Positions 41,196-52,362 of a DNA stretch of 64,000 nucleotides are shown here, in pieces. Location: contig CAMXCT020006412.1 of NCBI GenBank assembly GCA_947184155.2, positions 222,501 through 286,500 of the forward strand. Direction: 5' to 3'. Each line of letters begins with the position of its first letter. Within the stretch, counting starts at the first letter, position 1. Below the pieces are notes generated by a model. It had not been told where the DNA came from, made no database searches, and saw only the letters and a list, made by a program, of their open reading frames with translations. The stretch comes from Cladocopium goreaui. Its lineage: Eukaryota; Sar; Dinophyceae; Suessiales; Symbiodiniaceae. Both the position numbers and the translations under genes were made by a program.

Positions 41196-41516
41196 TCATC
41201 TTTTTAGGGTTTTTTTAGGGATTATATTTGTACTTGAGAGGGGGGGACGAAAGGTAGGTGGGTGCATATCTCTCAACAACTTTTTGCGCTCATCCTGTTT
41301 CAATATCGAACTTTCCCTTCCCCCTAGGTCCCTCTCAATTTCCTGCATCCATTTCGTTTCATACGTAGACTTCCCCCATTGGCCTCTCCACCACTTCTTA
41401 CGTTTTTGCTGTTGCAATATCCGAACTTCCCCAGCACCAACAACTTCTTGCATGCATCTTGTCTCAATATCTAAATTCCACCCACCCTGTGCCATAGTCA
41501 GTAATAAGAACCACAA
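41196..41516 (-). CDS. ORF with four degenerate ~18-residue repeats
   Basis: The minus frame carries LDIETRCMQEVVGAG, VRILQQQKRKKWWRGQWG, YETKWMQEIERDLGG and SSILKQDERKKLLRD, four imperfect repeats of about 54 bp alternating acidic and basic. It could be a minisatellite read in a favourable frame or a small coiled-coil protein. The plus strand is also partly open. No family recognised. Confidence 0.3.
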   Translation of the reverse strand: MWFLLLTMAQGGWNLDIETRCMQEVVGAGEVRILQQQKRKKWWRGQWGKSTYETKWMQEIERDLGGRESSILKQDERKKLLRDMHPPTFRPPLSSTNIIPKKTLKR

Positions 41517-41565
41517 GCAGGATAATGTTAGTCAGTTTGTTGGCCAGCTATGTGAATTAGAGGGG

Positions 41566-41608
41566 CCAAGGTGCCTCAACCGATGGACGCTCGGTTGAGG
41601 CACTTTGC
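41566..41608. repeat. 43-nt hairpin element, copy 2
   Basis: CCAAGGTGCCTCAACCGA, a 7-nt loop (TGGACGC) and TCGGTTGAGGCACTTTGC. The 18-bp stem has two mismatches, at the outer base and position 6. The right arm plus one flanking C on its loop side is identical to copy 1 at 21145-21163. Confidence 0.8.
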
Positions 41609-41609
41609 C

Positions 41610-42550
41610 TGTAGGGATAGGTCTTTAGGGATGTAACCTAGTGCGTGAAGATGTCTGAAGCAAAAGCAACATCAAGAATTGCAGGAGACGAAACCGTCCT
41701 TGTCTCGTTGGAACTATAAAAAGGCTTGTGACTCAGGGATAAGTGTCGCTGCGAAGGGACGTACTGCTATTGTTTTCTTACCTAACTTGAGCATTGTCCA
41801 TGACCTGTGAAGAACATCGAGTGGTCCCGTAAAGTATTCCAGTTGGAGCATGGAGCTCCTACACAAAACAACGCTGCCCACGGGATGAGTTTTGTCAACG
41901 CAATCGAAGATTGAAAAGGAGACCCAGGCCGTACTCTGAAACAAACTAACCAAAAAACCATGGAAATTCCATGAGGCCAACCGTAAACAAAATGCATAGC
42001 ATCAAATACATCGGGGGTTTTTCCAATCCGGACCAGGCAGGATTCGAAGGGTTAAGGGGGGGGGCCGTGCCATTGACGGTTGGCGTCGATTTTGCGGCAC
42101 AACTTCTTGTGCATGTAAGCAGGGTGGAATGGGTTAAGGTGTCTCGATAGATGTAGCTGTAACCTGCAACTCCCTTTATACTGGCAATACTGCATAGGAT
42201 TTATCTCTGGCGCCAAGCGCCACTTTCAGGGCATGGGTGCTTTGCATTGTGGCACGCATGGTTCATACTATTCACCGGGCTTCCGCTGCCCATGTGTGCA
42301 CGTTTAGCTTGGTCGCAGAAAGGAGGCATTGCAGCCGTATAGCTAGAACTATAGACACGATACCTAGATATATACATTATGTATGTATATATATATAAGT
42401 ATATATATATATACATATATATATATACATATATGTAAGTATGTATACATGTGAAAATAGAAACAGTATATACACATATCTATTGCCTTGGATTTATTCT
42501 TTATGCCACTGCCCCTCTTTCCCTCTCACTCTTTGGTGTTCTATTTGTGT
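41610..42550. other. stretch without a clear gene
   Basis: Mixed sequence. A G run (AAGGGGGGGGGGCCGTGCC) at about 42053 resembles the start of the GGTAGCC repeat family but the rest is absent. TATATA-type repeat at 42368-42440. Confidence 0.6.
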
Positions 42551-42629
42551 CCTTCTCTTTCTCTCTTTCTTTCTTTCTTTCTTTCTTTCTTGCTTGCTTT
42601 CTTTCTTTCTTTCTTTCTTTATTTCTTTT

Positions 42630-42660
<31 letters not shown>

Positions 42661-42716
42661 TTTCTTTCTTTCCTTCCTTCCTTCCTTCGTTCTTTCTTTC
42701 TTTCTTTTTCTCTTTG
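42551..42716. repeat. (CTTT)n polypyrimidine tract
   Basis: CTTTCTTTCTTT with CTTG and CCTT interruptions. Long Phe/Leu/Ser frames on the plus strand are artefacts. Confidence 0.97.
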
Positions 42717-43051
42717 TCAGCGTGTGAATCGGCATATGCTTGCATTTACGCCGAAATTGCTGACCCAAACACGCATAAGCATTCATAGTTCCATGGACAG
42801 ACATCTTGGAGCGTCAAATCTTCATGCACATGTACATGCATGTGCAATAAGTCTGTGCACAAAAGCTGCTGTGTATCAGGTGTGAGCGTGCGTGAGCGTG
42901 TTTGAGCATCATATTCATTTTTTGCCGCCTCGATCTGAATTTCGCACCAATTTAACTTTGCACACGGGAAACTAATTAAAGCCGCTTGGAATTGGCAAGT
43001 GGGCACGCCTGCTAATTAGTTGAAAAGGGCTCCAAATATCCAAAAGCACAA

Positions 43052-43325
43052 GCGGCTCCATCGGCCTCATCGGCTCCATCGGCCTGATCGGCTCCAGCGG
43101 CTCCATCGGCCTCATCGGCTCCAGCGGCTCCAGCGGCTCCATCGGCCTCATCGGCTCCATCGGCCTGATCGGCTCCAGCGGCTCCATCGGCCTCATCGGC
43201 TCCATCGGCCTGATCGGCTCCAGCGGCTCCATCGGCCTCATCGGCTCATCGGCTCCATCGGCCTGATCGGCTCCAGCGGCTCCATCGGCCTCATCGGCTC
43301 CATCGGCCTGATCGGCTCCAGCGAC
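43052..43325. repeat. 9-bp minisatellite
   Basis: Units CTCCATCGG, CCTCATCGG, CCTGATCGG and CTCCAGCGG alternate in a higher-order pattern of about 54-63 bp. The 9-bp period keeps frames open on both strands (ADQADGADE on the minus). No evidence of expression. Confidence 0.95.
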
Positions 43326-43387
43326 TCCAGCATTAGTATTGATCCATAGCCTCTTGGCTTGCGATATAGCCTCCAAGTGTCGAACAT

Positions 43388-43524
43388 ACGGGGGGGTCCC
43401 GCCTTATGTGGAGATTCCTTTACTTCCAGCCGTCAATTTCCAGGAAAGGGCCAACCACCTCCCCCAGTACTAAACTAGTACTAAAGTACATAGAACTCAG
43501 GTAGCCTAGGCTACCTTTCGTGAT
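43388..43524. repeat. GGTAGCC-hairpin repeat family, copy 2
   Basis: Starts CGGGGGGGTCCCGCC, passes CAATTTCCAGGAAAGGGCC and ACTAAACTAGTACTAAAGTA, and ends CAGGTAGCCTAGGCTACCT then TTCGTGAT. Here the hairpin core AGGTAGCCTAGGCTACCT is a perfect 18-bp palindrome. About nine-tenths identical to copy 1 over the last 100 bp. Confidence 0.8.
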
Positions 43525-44256
43525 ACCCCACTATATCATATCCCCATGATATCCCCATTTATGGCTGTTTTTAGATCCATTATAGTCATCCTCATGATAG
43601 GTTTACCGCCGGCTTCAAGAACAAAGCCTTCTCCCCACCTGTTGTGCACTTGTTGTCCATGCGCAAAGCTTCAGTGGCCCCTGGCAACATTGCAATTCAT
43701 GCGAAGCCCAAGAAAGCCTCCAAGATGACTTCAAAAAAGTGTGTCATGTGATCATGCGAGTCTGATTAATTAAAAAGGCCTATGGCTCCACATGTTGTGG
43801 GTGATCTGAAACCCAGTTCTAAAGTGTTTCACACGCGAAAAGTCTGAGAAATAGATAATCTGAAAAGTCAGGTGCTTCATTCAACTCCAAGATTCATCGG
43901 ATGAAAAGAAAATGTGAAATCGATCCATACCCTAGTGGATTGAAAAATTGAACAAAACCGATGAGTTTCTCCCACATTCATATGGCAAATCATAGCGTCA
44001 TAGCATTGGCCCATTGTCCCCACTGATATTAGTCTCATAGGGTTTGCCTCTTGACTCTTGACCCATATCCACACATCCCCATGCTTGCTTAGTTTAAGCC
44101 ACCATGTCTGCTTGATTCAAACTTCAAAATCCATCAAAATCCCATACGTTGCTGCATCAAATCCCCATGTAATTGCCAAAAACGCAATCAATTTGTTACA
44201 AAAATTATGAAAAAAATTGACCAAAGATCCATTTTGTGTTGGAACAGTCACTTCAC
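43525..44256. other. stretch without a clear gene
   Basis: Mixed sequence with no convincing frame or repeat. Confidence 0.6.
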
Positions 44257-45935
44257 CTGGACTGGACCGAGGTGAAGGAGCCACTTGGCTTCGCGGCGAC
44301 GGCGCTGGCGTCGGGCAGCCGCTGATGTCCGGACAGCGCTGGCAGCACGGCGGTGGCTATGGGGACCCTGGTGAACACTGAAATAATGCGCGGTAAACAG
44401 CTGTTTATCCCATATGTGCCACTGATACACTGATATTTATCAATATTTATCTAGATTTAGGAGTCTTTCTCAAAACACGTGAGATACACTATATACACGA
44501 AGTTCAGAAGCAGAAACCCAGGAACGGCAAAATTACCCACAAAGACAGGGAATGTACAGTAATTAGATATAATTATATATATATAGCAATCAGCTGTTGT
44601 TGGTTCCCCCTTTGAAAACATGAATCAGGCGGAGAAATCAAGGCAGGGTGTCACAGCGGCGCGGCCTTTTGTGGCTTGTACTCCACGCCGCCATAGCGGT
44701 AAACTGAGAAGCGCAAGCCTTCATGTCTACGGCAATGTATTTGATGATAAATCAAGAAACAGCTTGGTAAACCACCCACTTACTGAAAGCATCTCAATCA
44801 TTCGGTTGTGTCTAATATCAAGAAACATTTCAGACACCAGAAACCAAACAACTCTCAGGATTCGACGATCTCCTCCCTCAGTCACGGGAATCATACCTGC
44901 AGTTTTCGACTACAGTCCACAGGTCTGCGGACAGGTCATGCTATGCTAGACTGAATGTGAAGCTTGCCCTACAGGTAGATAAACTGGAACCAAGTTTCTT
45001 GAAAGAGAACCCTGCACTCCAAAGTTTTACAAAAGCTTCTTGCAGGGAAAGCATCCGTGAGTTTGGAAATTGTGACCTTCCGAAATATGTTTTGCAGTTT
45101 GCAGTTCCTCTAGACTCTAACACTGCACAGCTATGAACCGCTTTTAATTTTACGGCCTGGATTTTTGGTCCTTGCACCAGCGCGCTGAGGATCTGCGCGA
45201 GCCTCCTGAGCAGTGCTGAGATGACCCGGCGCCAACTTCGAAACCCACCAACTGATCCTACTGAATTGAGATTGGCATTCGGCCCTCCAATTTTGGCGCA
45301 ATCATCTTGAGCTCTATCTACTCAACTCCATGACTTCATGGACTGCCTTCGGATTTGTGTGTCCAAGACCCTACGGATGGGAGGTGAAGGATGGAAAGTG
45401 TGGCCCACAGCTCAAATCGGTCGGATTGGATATGACTGGTCAAAATTCTGTCTGAAATGACTGGACAAGCAAGCCGATTGAGTCATCCCCCTATCAATGC
45501 TAAGAACAGAGAGACGTAAGCAAGTGCTGCCAAGTTTCCAATACCACCGCTACAGGTACACAATCCCAAAGATCATCCCACCACCCGCCCTGAACCCCGA
45601 CTCCTGCAGGTTGGTCATCGCTTTGGACATCGTGCGCGCGAAGGGATTCATGGGGTCGGTGAACGACTGCAACTGGCATCTGGTGGATTGCAACCATTGT
45701 ATATAAACCATATTTCACCGTTGTATCATAACATATTCTAACAGGTCATAAATACCATAAATTCATAAGGAATGTGAGAAAATCATGTTCACCATCATGA
45801 TTTTCCATCATTTCTCCATCATTTCTCCATCATTTCTCCATCATTTACCACCTCTTCTCCCCAGTGCCCCAGGGCCAGGAACTCCGCCGGTGCGGCGCCA
45901 GGTTTCCGTCCAGAGCGTGGCGACAGCATGGCGCC
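44257..45935 (-). CDS. four-exon candidate gene, unknown function
   Basis: Minus exons in order: about 45935-45858, AMLSPRSGRKPGAAPAEFLA; about 45690-45562, LQSFTDPMNPFARTMSKAMT and NLQESGFRAGGGMIFGIVY; 45251-45178, GGFRSWRRVISALLRRLAQI then LSAL before the donor GTGCAAGG (similar to the MATE intron donor GTGCAACC); 44367-44257, VPIATAVLPALSGHQRLPDA then SAVAAKPSGSFTSVQS between CACCAG and GTGAAG. All four are GC-rich islands in AT-richer DNA and use plausible splice signals. No domain recognised. Membership of one gene is inferred from strand and spacing. Confidence 0.45.
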
Positions 45936-45959
45936 GCCTCGGTGTGATGAGGATTTCTG

Positions 45960-47148
45960 AGGTCAAAGAGGAAGATCTATGGATATTTATAGTTAGATCG
46001 TGTTGGATCATGTATCTATTAGCTCTATATTACATTATATTACTATATTGTATATCTGTAGTATTCTATAGTTCGATGATGATGATATATTGTCCGAATC
46101 TTTTGGGAGGGTACTTTGGAAAGAAATTTGACGTAAAAGGTAGATGCGTTTTGAGCCCACAGGGTTGGCTCAGGAATAGAAGTACGGGCCCACGACTGAT
46201 TGAAAGCTTCACACATTTGATGGTATTCATATGGGTGTGTCTGGAAACAGGGTCAAAATCCCATGCTGGTTTAAAATCATGTTCCCTAGAAAATAGCCAC
46301 TTTGGGGTATCCAGTATACCTGTATACCTCATGTTCAAACGAAACCTCCTTTATTCATGGTTTTTTGTACCGAACCATGAAATTGAAGGGGGTCATGTTG
46401 AGCACTTGCCGGATAGTCCGACCAATTCAAACTTGTAACGAGGGGTCTGGTTTCAGGGAGACCCTGATAATTTCGAAACTAGTTGTTTGACCAATGCCCA
46501 AATGAGACAAAGCTAAACTTAGTCTTTCTGTGCGACTTGTTTGACGATTGTCTTTGTTGCAGAAGTGCAATAAGATTTTACGCTGTAGGGTTTGTATAAA
46601 TGTGGAAGCTTGAGGTTTGGGCTACATATGTTGGGGTCATGAGTATCTGCTCCAATCATATGGCCCAACACCGTGGGTTTCACGCAAACAGCTATTGGGG
46701 ATCTTCCTTTTATGACAACCCCCATATGGTGGCGAAGGTGCCACGTCGCTCTTGACGTCGGAAAGGCGATGCCGGCTGGCCTTGACACCAGGACCCACTG
46801 TTTGTCTGAAAATGGGAAATATCCCCTTTAATGGCTATAAAAATAGGGAACATGATGTTTCAGTACCCAAAGTGGCCTTTCGAGCCTTAAACTGTCAGAC
46901 ATCGGCCTGAAATATACGTGTTTCGTTCATGCTTCACTCCACACTTTAGGATAAACCACTGGATGTGGTAAAATTCAGACAAATCCATACATGGTATGAA
47001 ATGGTCTATTCTTGTTGGCAATCCTGCAGACGTAATTAGGGGCATGGAAGCGGTGATTGTTGTAAGTTCTGCAGCTTGAGACCGAGCTGGTAGGGGGAGG
47101 TCTTCCTTGTCGTGAGTTCGTCCCTTTCCAAAGTGAAAGAACCAAAGC
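45960..47148. other. stretch without a clear gene
   Basis: Mixed sequence. A weak minus-strand coding-like patch at about 46795-46720 (VKASRHRLSDVKSDVAPSPP) is noted only. Otherwise nothing. Confidence 0.5.
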
Positions 47149-47281
47149 ATGTTTTAGGTGCCGGGCATCTGAGCCGGCCCCCGCTGTTGTTACTTTTTCA
47201 CATTACACTAAAAACAACATTATCATAGACGAGGGGTGTGGGGGGGGTGGGGGGGGTGGGGTGGGGATAATAGCGTGATTT

Positions 47282-47745
47282 GCTGTACGTTCTCATGCAC
47301 TTGCACACATACGTCATGCTACGCCGCTGTACGTTCTCATGCACTTGCACACATACGTCATGCTACGCTGCTGTACGTTCTCATGCACTTGCACACATAC
47401 GTCATGCTACGCTGCTGTACGTTCTCATGCACTTGCACACATACGTCATGCTACGCTGCTGTACGTTCTCATGCACTTGCACACATACGTCATGCTACGC
47501 TGCTGTACTTTCTCATGCACTTGCACACATACGTCATGCCACGCTGCTGTACGTTCTCACGCACTTGCACACATACGTCATGCTACGCCGCTGTACGTTC
47601 TCATGCACTTGCACACATACGTCATGCTACGCCGCTGTACGTTCTGATGCACTTGCACACATACGTCATGCTACGCTGCTGTACGTTCTCACGCACTTGC
47701 ACACATACGTCATGCTACGCTGCTGTACGTTCTCATGCACTTGCA
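47282..47745. repeat. 44-bp satellite, about 10.5 copies
   Basis: The unit starts GCTGTACGTTCTCATGCACT and ends near CATACGTCATGCTAC. Copies differ by only one or two bases (GCTGCTG/GCCGCTG, CATGCAC/CACGCAC). As 44 leaves remainder 2 on division by 3, a frame cycles with a 44-residue period over three units, giving a long artefactual ORF at 47236-47787 on the plus strand. Confidence 0.97.
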
Positions 47746-47789
47746 GATCGTAGGGCGGGTGTTAGGTGGATGGTTATGGATATGTAAAT

Positions 47790-47941
47790 GATGATGACGA
47801 TGATGATGATGATGATGATGGTGATGGTGATGGTGATGGTGATGGTGATGGTGATGATGATGGTGGTGATGATGATGATGATGATCATGATCATGATCAT
47901 GATCATGATCATGATCATGATGATGATGATGATGATGATGA
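47790..47941. repeat. (GAT)n, (GGTGAT)n and (GATCAT)n arrays
   Basis: GATGATGAT, then GGTGATGGTGAT, then GATCATGATCATGATCAT (self-complementary) and back to GATGAT. It lies inside the TIR element, next to the right terminal repeat. Confidence 0.97.
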
Positions 47942-48369
47942 AATTGCTCCTGATGCTAAGGTTTCGTTTTTCAGCGTTTTGTGGTCCCCCCTGTAAAATG
48001 TTTGAAAAGTGACAACAGCGGGGGCCGGCTCAGGTGCCCGGCACCATGTTTTAGATCATATTTGCAACGAATTCTCAAAGTGTCATGGCTCTCTCCATCC
48101 CATCCAGGGCCAGCTCCTGTTAGCTAAGCTGTCGGCAGGTAATCACGTGACTCCACCCCCCAGTGCGCTTGGGCCAAGAAATACGCGGCTCTAGTGGTCA
48201 AATGGTCAAAATGCACCCTTAGATATTGCCACTTGTTGCCAGGTATTGCCACCTTCATTGGATCTGGCAATGCGTGTCATCGAAACGAAACATCTCAGAG
48301 TCACCGGGTATCAGCCACATGCTGGTTTCTTGAAGCTACAAAATTCCTGCCTAGAAGTGCGTAGATATC

Positions 48370-48527
48370 GATAAATGGTGCTTCCGATAAAGAGGCCTTG
48401 CTATTCAATTCGCTGTCTGATGCCACATCCGTCAAGGCTTTTGAGCTGGTGTCTGCGCGTCAGCTGCATCTACCAAGATGGCTACAAGAGTTGCTGAAAA
48501 TGCCATCCAAAAGCTGTAGACATGTGA
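48370..48527 (+). CDS. exon candidate on the plus strand
   Basis: The plus frame reads NGASDKEALLFNSLSDATSV, KAFELVSARQLHLPRWLQEL then LKMPSKSCRHV, a compositionally convincing stretch of about 50 residues. An upstream in-frame stop (TAG 48361-48363) implies an internal exon start near 48364-48370. No family recognised. Confidence 0.4.
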
Positions 48528-48604
48528 GCCATACATATCTCCCTGGTCTATGATTTCGAGTGGTTTTCATCGTTGCCTATCTTTTGTGTACATACTGTGT
48601 GCGT

Positions 48605-48700
48605 ATTGATATGTATTACATATATATATATGTGTATATATATACACATATGTGTATATGTATTATATATATATAGAGAGAGAGAGAATAATGTACATAC
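48605..48700. repeat. (TATATG)n / (GA)n microsatellite
   Basis: TATATATATATGTGTATATA with GAGAGAGAGAGA at about 48674-48688. Confidence 0.95.
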
Positions 48701-49015
48701 ATACTATACATATGATATCATATGATCATATTTATGTATGCTCATTGTATCAGGCAGTTAATGATAGACTGCATTGGAGATGCACTGCTTGCTGTCTTGC
48801 CGTTGATCTGCTTCCACATGTGCGCATGTCCCAAAAGTGAGGTCCCTCTACCAATTGTGTTGCCCTACCAAAACTCACAATTTTGCCACAAATTTGGGTT
48901 TGGTCCATGTTATTCCAGTTTGCTGTCATTGAATTGCAGGGGGATCTGAGTTTGGGACAAACACACGGAGAATTGGCTTTACTCTGACCACGCAGATTGC
49001 TGCTCCGACTCTCAC

Positions 49016-49260
49016 CCGATGGATCGCTCTTCAAGCTCGTCGTCATCATCGTCATCGTACCTGAAAAACGGATGTGGATCCTAAAATTGATGGCAAACCT
49101 CAGATTCTGGGTGTACTTTCCATCCAATCCTGGAATCTTGCGGGCTCGCGCATTTGACCCATACTTGCTGCCACAATGGAGCAGCAACTGCAGCAACTGT
49201 CAAAAAAGTCCGCGCACTCATCGTCGTATTCATCTTCATCTTCGTCCTCCAGGGTCCGAA
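49016..49260 (-). CDS. acidic two-exon candidate (strand uncertain)
   Basis: Minus candidate one, about 49255-49130: LEDEDEDEYDDECADFFDSC, MGQMREPARFQD. Candidate two, about 49058-49015: YDDDDDDELEERSIG between TTTTTCAG and GTGAGAG, both good splice signals. On the opposite strand an ATG ORF at 49176-49352 (58 residues, MEQQLQQLSKKSAHSSSYSS ... KNYIVPLKY) is also plausible. The minus reading is preferred because of the splice signals and the neighbourhood bias. Confidence 0.35.
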
Positions 49261-49728
49261 AAGGTGAAGAAAAGGAGTTTGGTGAAGAAAAAGAGGCCCT
49301 TCCCAATCACGCTGATCATGAAAAGAACTACATCGTCCCACTGAAATACTAATCTTGGTCTCTAACTTCAAAATTCACCCAATTCACATCCTTTTGTATC
49401 CCTTTGCATATTTGAAAGATTTTGAAAGTTTCGGAGCTGGGATGCTCCAAAAATCTCCGCCTCGGGATGGATCAAAGACTGACTCCGACCGCTCCGCTCC
49501 TGCGGCTTGCCGTAGATGAAGTCAATGGTACCCATCTTGATGCCGCGCCTCGACCCAAACGGAGCCATGCTTCGCAAGTGGGACCCAATGTGGAGGTTTC
49601 CTAAAATGGATCCCGAAATCATCCATGTTTATCGGATTTTCCATTATTAGCCAGCCATTTTAAGGTCTCCCCATTTAAGGAAACCTCCATATGGGGGTTG
49701 TCCAAAATACCTTTTCCCGGACAGCCCT

Positions 49729-49994
49729 CAATCGCTCAGCCAATCGCGTAGCAACCGCGGTACCACAGTGAGCAATCGCGGAAGGGTTTGTTCTTCGTTG
49801 ATCAGATCATATACATAAAATATAAGTTATGTATTATATAATGAGGATCCATGCGTGAACGCATTCGATTTCAAATTTGGGAACAAAATAAGCTCGCGCG
49901 GTCCGGAAACGGTCCGGAAAACTCACAGTAGTACCAGCAGCAGTAGTACTAGTAGTACTAGTAGTACTAGTAGTACTAGTAGTACGTAGTAGTC

Positions 49995-50034
<40 letters not shown>

Positions 50035-51749
50035 GAGGGGTAAGAGTAGGAGTAGGAGTAGGAATAGGAGAAGGAGTTCTAGTAGCAGGGCAAGGGAAGA
50101 AAGGGAGAGGGAGGGAAAGAGAGAAAGAGAGAGAGAGAGGGAGGGAGGGGGAAACAGATGGTTGCGTTTGACCGGTTTCTGACGGGTTTCTGACTGGTTT
50201 CTGACTCGTTTCTGACCCTTCAGCGGAACTCGTGTCAATTGGATTTAAAAGCAAGAGCAGAAATTCCTAGGTGTACTAGTGGTAGTGGTGGTGCAGTAGC
50301 AGCGGGTGGTGGTAGTACTAAGAGTAGTAGCAAATCTAGTAGTGGGAGTAAGGATCCATGCGTGAACGCATTTGATTTCAAATTTGGAAGCAAAATAAGC
50401 TTGCGCGGTCCGGAAACGGTCCGGAAAACTCACAGTAGTACCAGCAGGACTAGCAGTAGCAGTAGCACTAGCAGTAGTGGTAGTGGAAATTGCAATAGGA
50501 GTAGGCGTAGGAGTTCTGATGGGAGGGTGAGGGAATAGGCAAGGGAGAGAGAGAGAGAGAGATTGCGTTTGGCCGGTTTCTGACGGGTTTCTGACTGGTT
50601 TCTGACTGGTTTCTGTTCGTTTCTGACCCTTCACACGAGTGCAATTGGATTTAAAAGCAAGAGCAGAAATTCCTAGGTGTACTAGTGGTAGTGGTGGTAG
50701 TGGTGGTGCAGGGTGGTGCAGTAGCAGCGGGTGTGGTAGTGCTGGGGGTAGTAGCAAATCTAGTAATGAGAGTAAGGATCCATGCGTGAACACATTCGAT
50801 TTCAAATTTGGGAACAAAATAAGCTTGTGCGGTCCGGAAACGGTCCGGAAAACTCACAGTGCACTAGCAGTAGCAGTAGCACTAGCAGTAGTGGTAGTGG
50901 AAATTGGAATAGGAGTAGGCGTAGGAGTTCTGGTAGGAGGGTGAGGGAATAGGCAAGGGAGAGAGAGAGAGAGGTTGCGTTTGGAGTAGGAGTAGGAGTA
51001 GGAGTAGAAGTAGGAGTAGGAGTAGGAGTAGGTAGTAGTAGGAGTAGTAGTAGTAGTAGCAGTAGTAGCAGTAGTAGTAGCAGTAGTAGTAGTAGCAGGA
51101 GTAGTAGTAGTAGTAGTATATAGTAGCAATGATAAGAGCTGAGGTGGATGGATGGATGGATGGATGGATGCTAGGCAAGTGCTGCCTTTTTGGTGTTTCT
51201 GACCTGTTTCTGACCTGTTTCTGACCTGTTTTCAATTGGAGCTAGCTTGAATGTCCTTCTGACCTAAAAACATGTCAATTATTGGCATGGTTCTGGTCTC
51301 GAAAGTAGTAGTAGTAGTAGTAGTAGTCGTAGTAGTCGTAGTAGTCGTAGTAGTAGTCGTCGTCGTAGTAGTCGTCGTAGTAGTCGTCGTAGTAGTAGTA
51401 GTAGTAGTAATAGTAGTAATAGTAGTAATAGTAGTAATAGTAGTAATAGTAGTAATAGTAGTAATAGTAGTAATAGTAGTAATAGTAGTAATAGTAGTAA
51501 TAGTAGTAATAGTAGTAAGTAGCAATGATAAGAGCTGAGGTGGATGGATGGATGGATGGATGGATGGATGGATGCTAGGCAAGTGCTGCCTTTTTGGTGT
51601 TTCTGACCTGTTTCTGACCTGTTTCTGACCTTTCCCGGAATCTTCTTCAACTTCAAAAAAATCAGCACGGGCAGTCAAACTAGGAACAATTTTAGTGATC
51701 GTCAAAGTAATATCATTACTAGTGCCCCAAATACTAGTACTAGTGCTAC

Positions 51750-51782
<33 letters not shown>

Positions 51783-52154
51783 AGTAGTAGGAGGAGGAGG
51801 AGTAGTAGAAGTAGTAATAGTAGTAATAGTAATAGTAGAAGTAGCAATGATAAGAGCTGAGGTGGATGGATGGATGGATGGATGGATGGATGGGATGCTA
51901 GGCAAGTGCTGCCTTTTTGGTGTTTCTGACCTGTTTCTGACCTGTTTCTGACCTGTTTTCAATTGGAGCTAGCTTGAATGTCCTTCTGACCTGAAAACAT
52001 CTGCGCGGATTCCGCGCGCGCGGAATCCGCGCGGCCATGTCAATTATTGGCATGGTTCTGGTCTCGAAAGTAGTAGTAGTAGTAGTAATAGTAGTAGTAG
52101 TAGTAATAGGGTGGTAGCCGTATAACCAATCGCCAACCAATCGCTCAGCCTATC
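49729..52154. repeat. nested higher-order repeat (AGT-type microsatellite units)
   Basis: Family 1: a block starting AGGATCCATGCGTGAACGCA and containing CGGTCCGGAAACGGTCCGG recurs at 49844, 50351 and 50775; between copies a block with GTTTCTGACGGGTTTCTGAC and TAAAAGCAAGAGCAGAAAT recurs twice. Family 2: a block starting ATGATAAGAGCTGAGGTGGA, with GGAT units and TGCTAGGCAAGTGCTGCC, recurs at 51129, 51525 and 51847. Each block is separated by AGT or AGTAAT arrays of different length. The whole is flanked by the direct repeat CAATCGCTCAGCCAATCGCG (49729) / CAATCGCTCAGCCTATCGCG (52135). Confidence 0.85.
52001..52035. mobile_element. 35-bp palindromic insertion with 3-bp duplication
   Basis: Bases 52003-52032 are a perfect 30-bp palindrome (GCGCGGATTCCGCGC and its complement). 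The sister block at 51241-51300 reads ACCTAAAAACATGTCAATTATT without it, whereas here CAT is followed by the 35-bp insert and then CAT again before GTCAATTATT. This is an occupied site and its empty counterpart, with CAT duplicated (51998-52000, 52036-52038). Confidence 0.8.
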
Positions 52155-52270
52155 GCGATGCAGGTTTTAGCAATCGCGCAAAGCAAAGTAAACGCATCAA
52201 TTCATAAATTTGTGACCTGCTTTTACGGACGGCTCCCATATGAAAGGCAGAAAATCTGCAGATCAGGTCA

Positions 52271-52362
52271 ACTCTCGTGGACGCCAAGCCACCCCAGTGC
52301 CAAAGCCCTCTTCGCTTGTAGCTCACCACGGCGATACCAACGCACCTCCGGTTGGAAGATCT
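52271..52362 (-). CDS. exon candidate
   Basis: After CAAAATCAG the minus strand reads IFQPEVRWYRRGELQAKRAL then ALGWLGVHES, an amphipathic, natural-looking peptide. Exit could use GC at LGWL|GCGTCC. No family recognised. Confidence 0.35.

Larger units (their letters stand above)
47157..48045. mobile_element. 889-bp TIR element with 8-bp target duplication, carrying satellites
   Basis: The left end GGTGCCGGGCATCTGAGCC then GGCCCCCGCTGTTGTTAC is matched in inverse at the right end (GGTGCCGGGCACCTGAGCC, GGCCCCCGCTGTTGTCAC) over about 44 bp with very few differences. The direct repeat ATGTTTTA flanks both sides (47149-47156 and 48046-48053). Inside are a G-rich stretch, about 10.5 copies of a 44-bp satellite and a GAT-based array, and no transposase frame. 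Eight-bp duplications occur with hAT, P and Merlin-type transposases; the TIR is not one I can assign. Confidence 0.85.

Noticed and set aside
47236-47787. 183-residue ORF with 44-residue periodicity
   Set aside because: It is produced by a 44-bp satellite cycling through three frames, and equivalent ORFs exist in the other plus frames.
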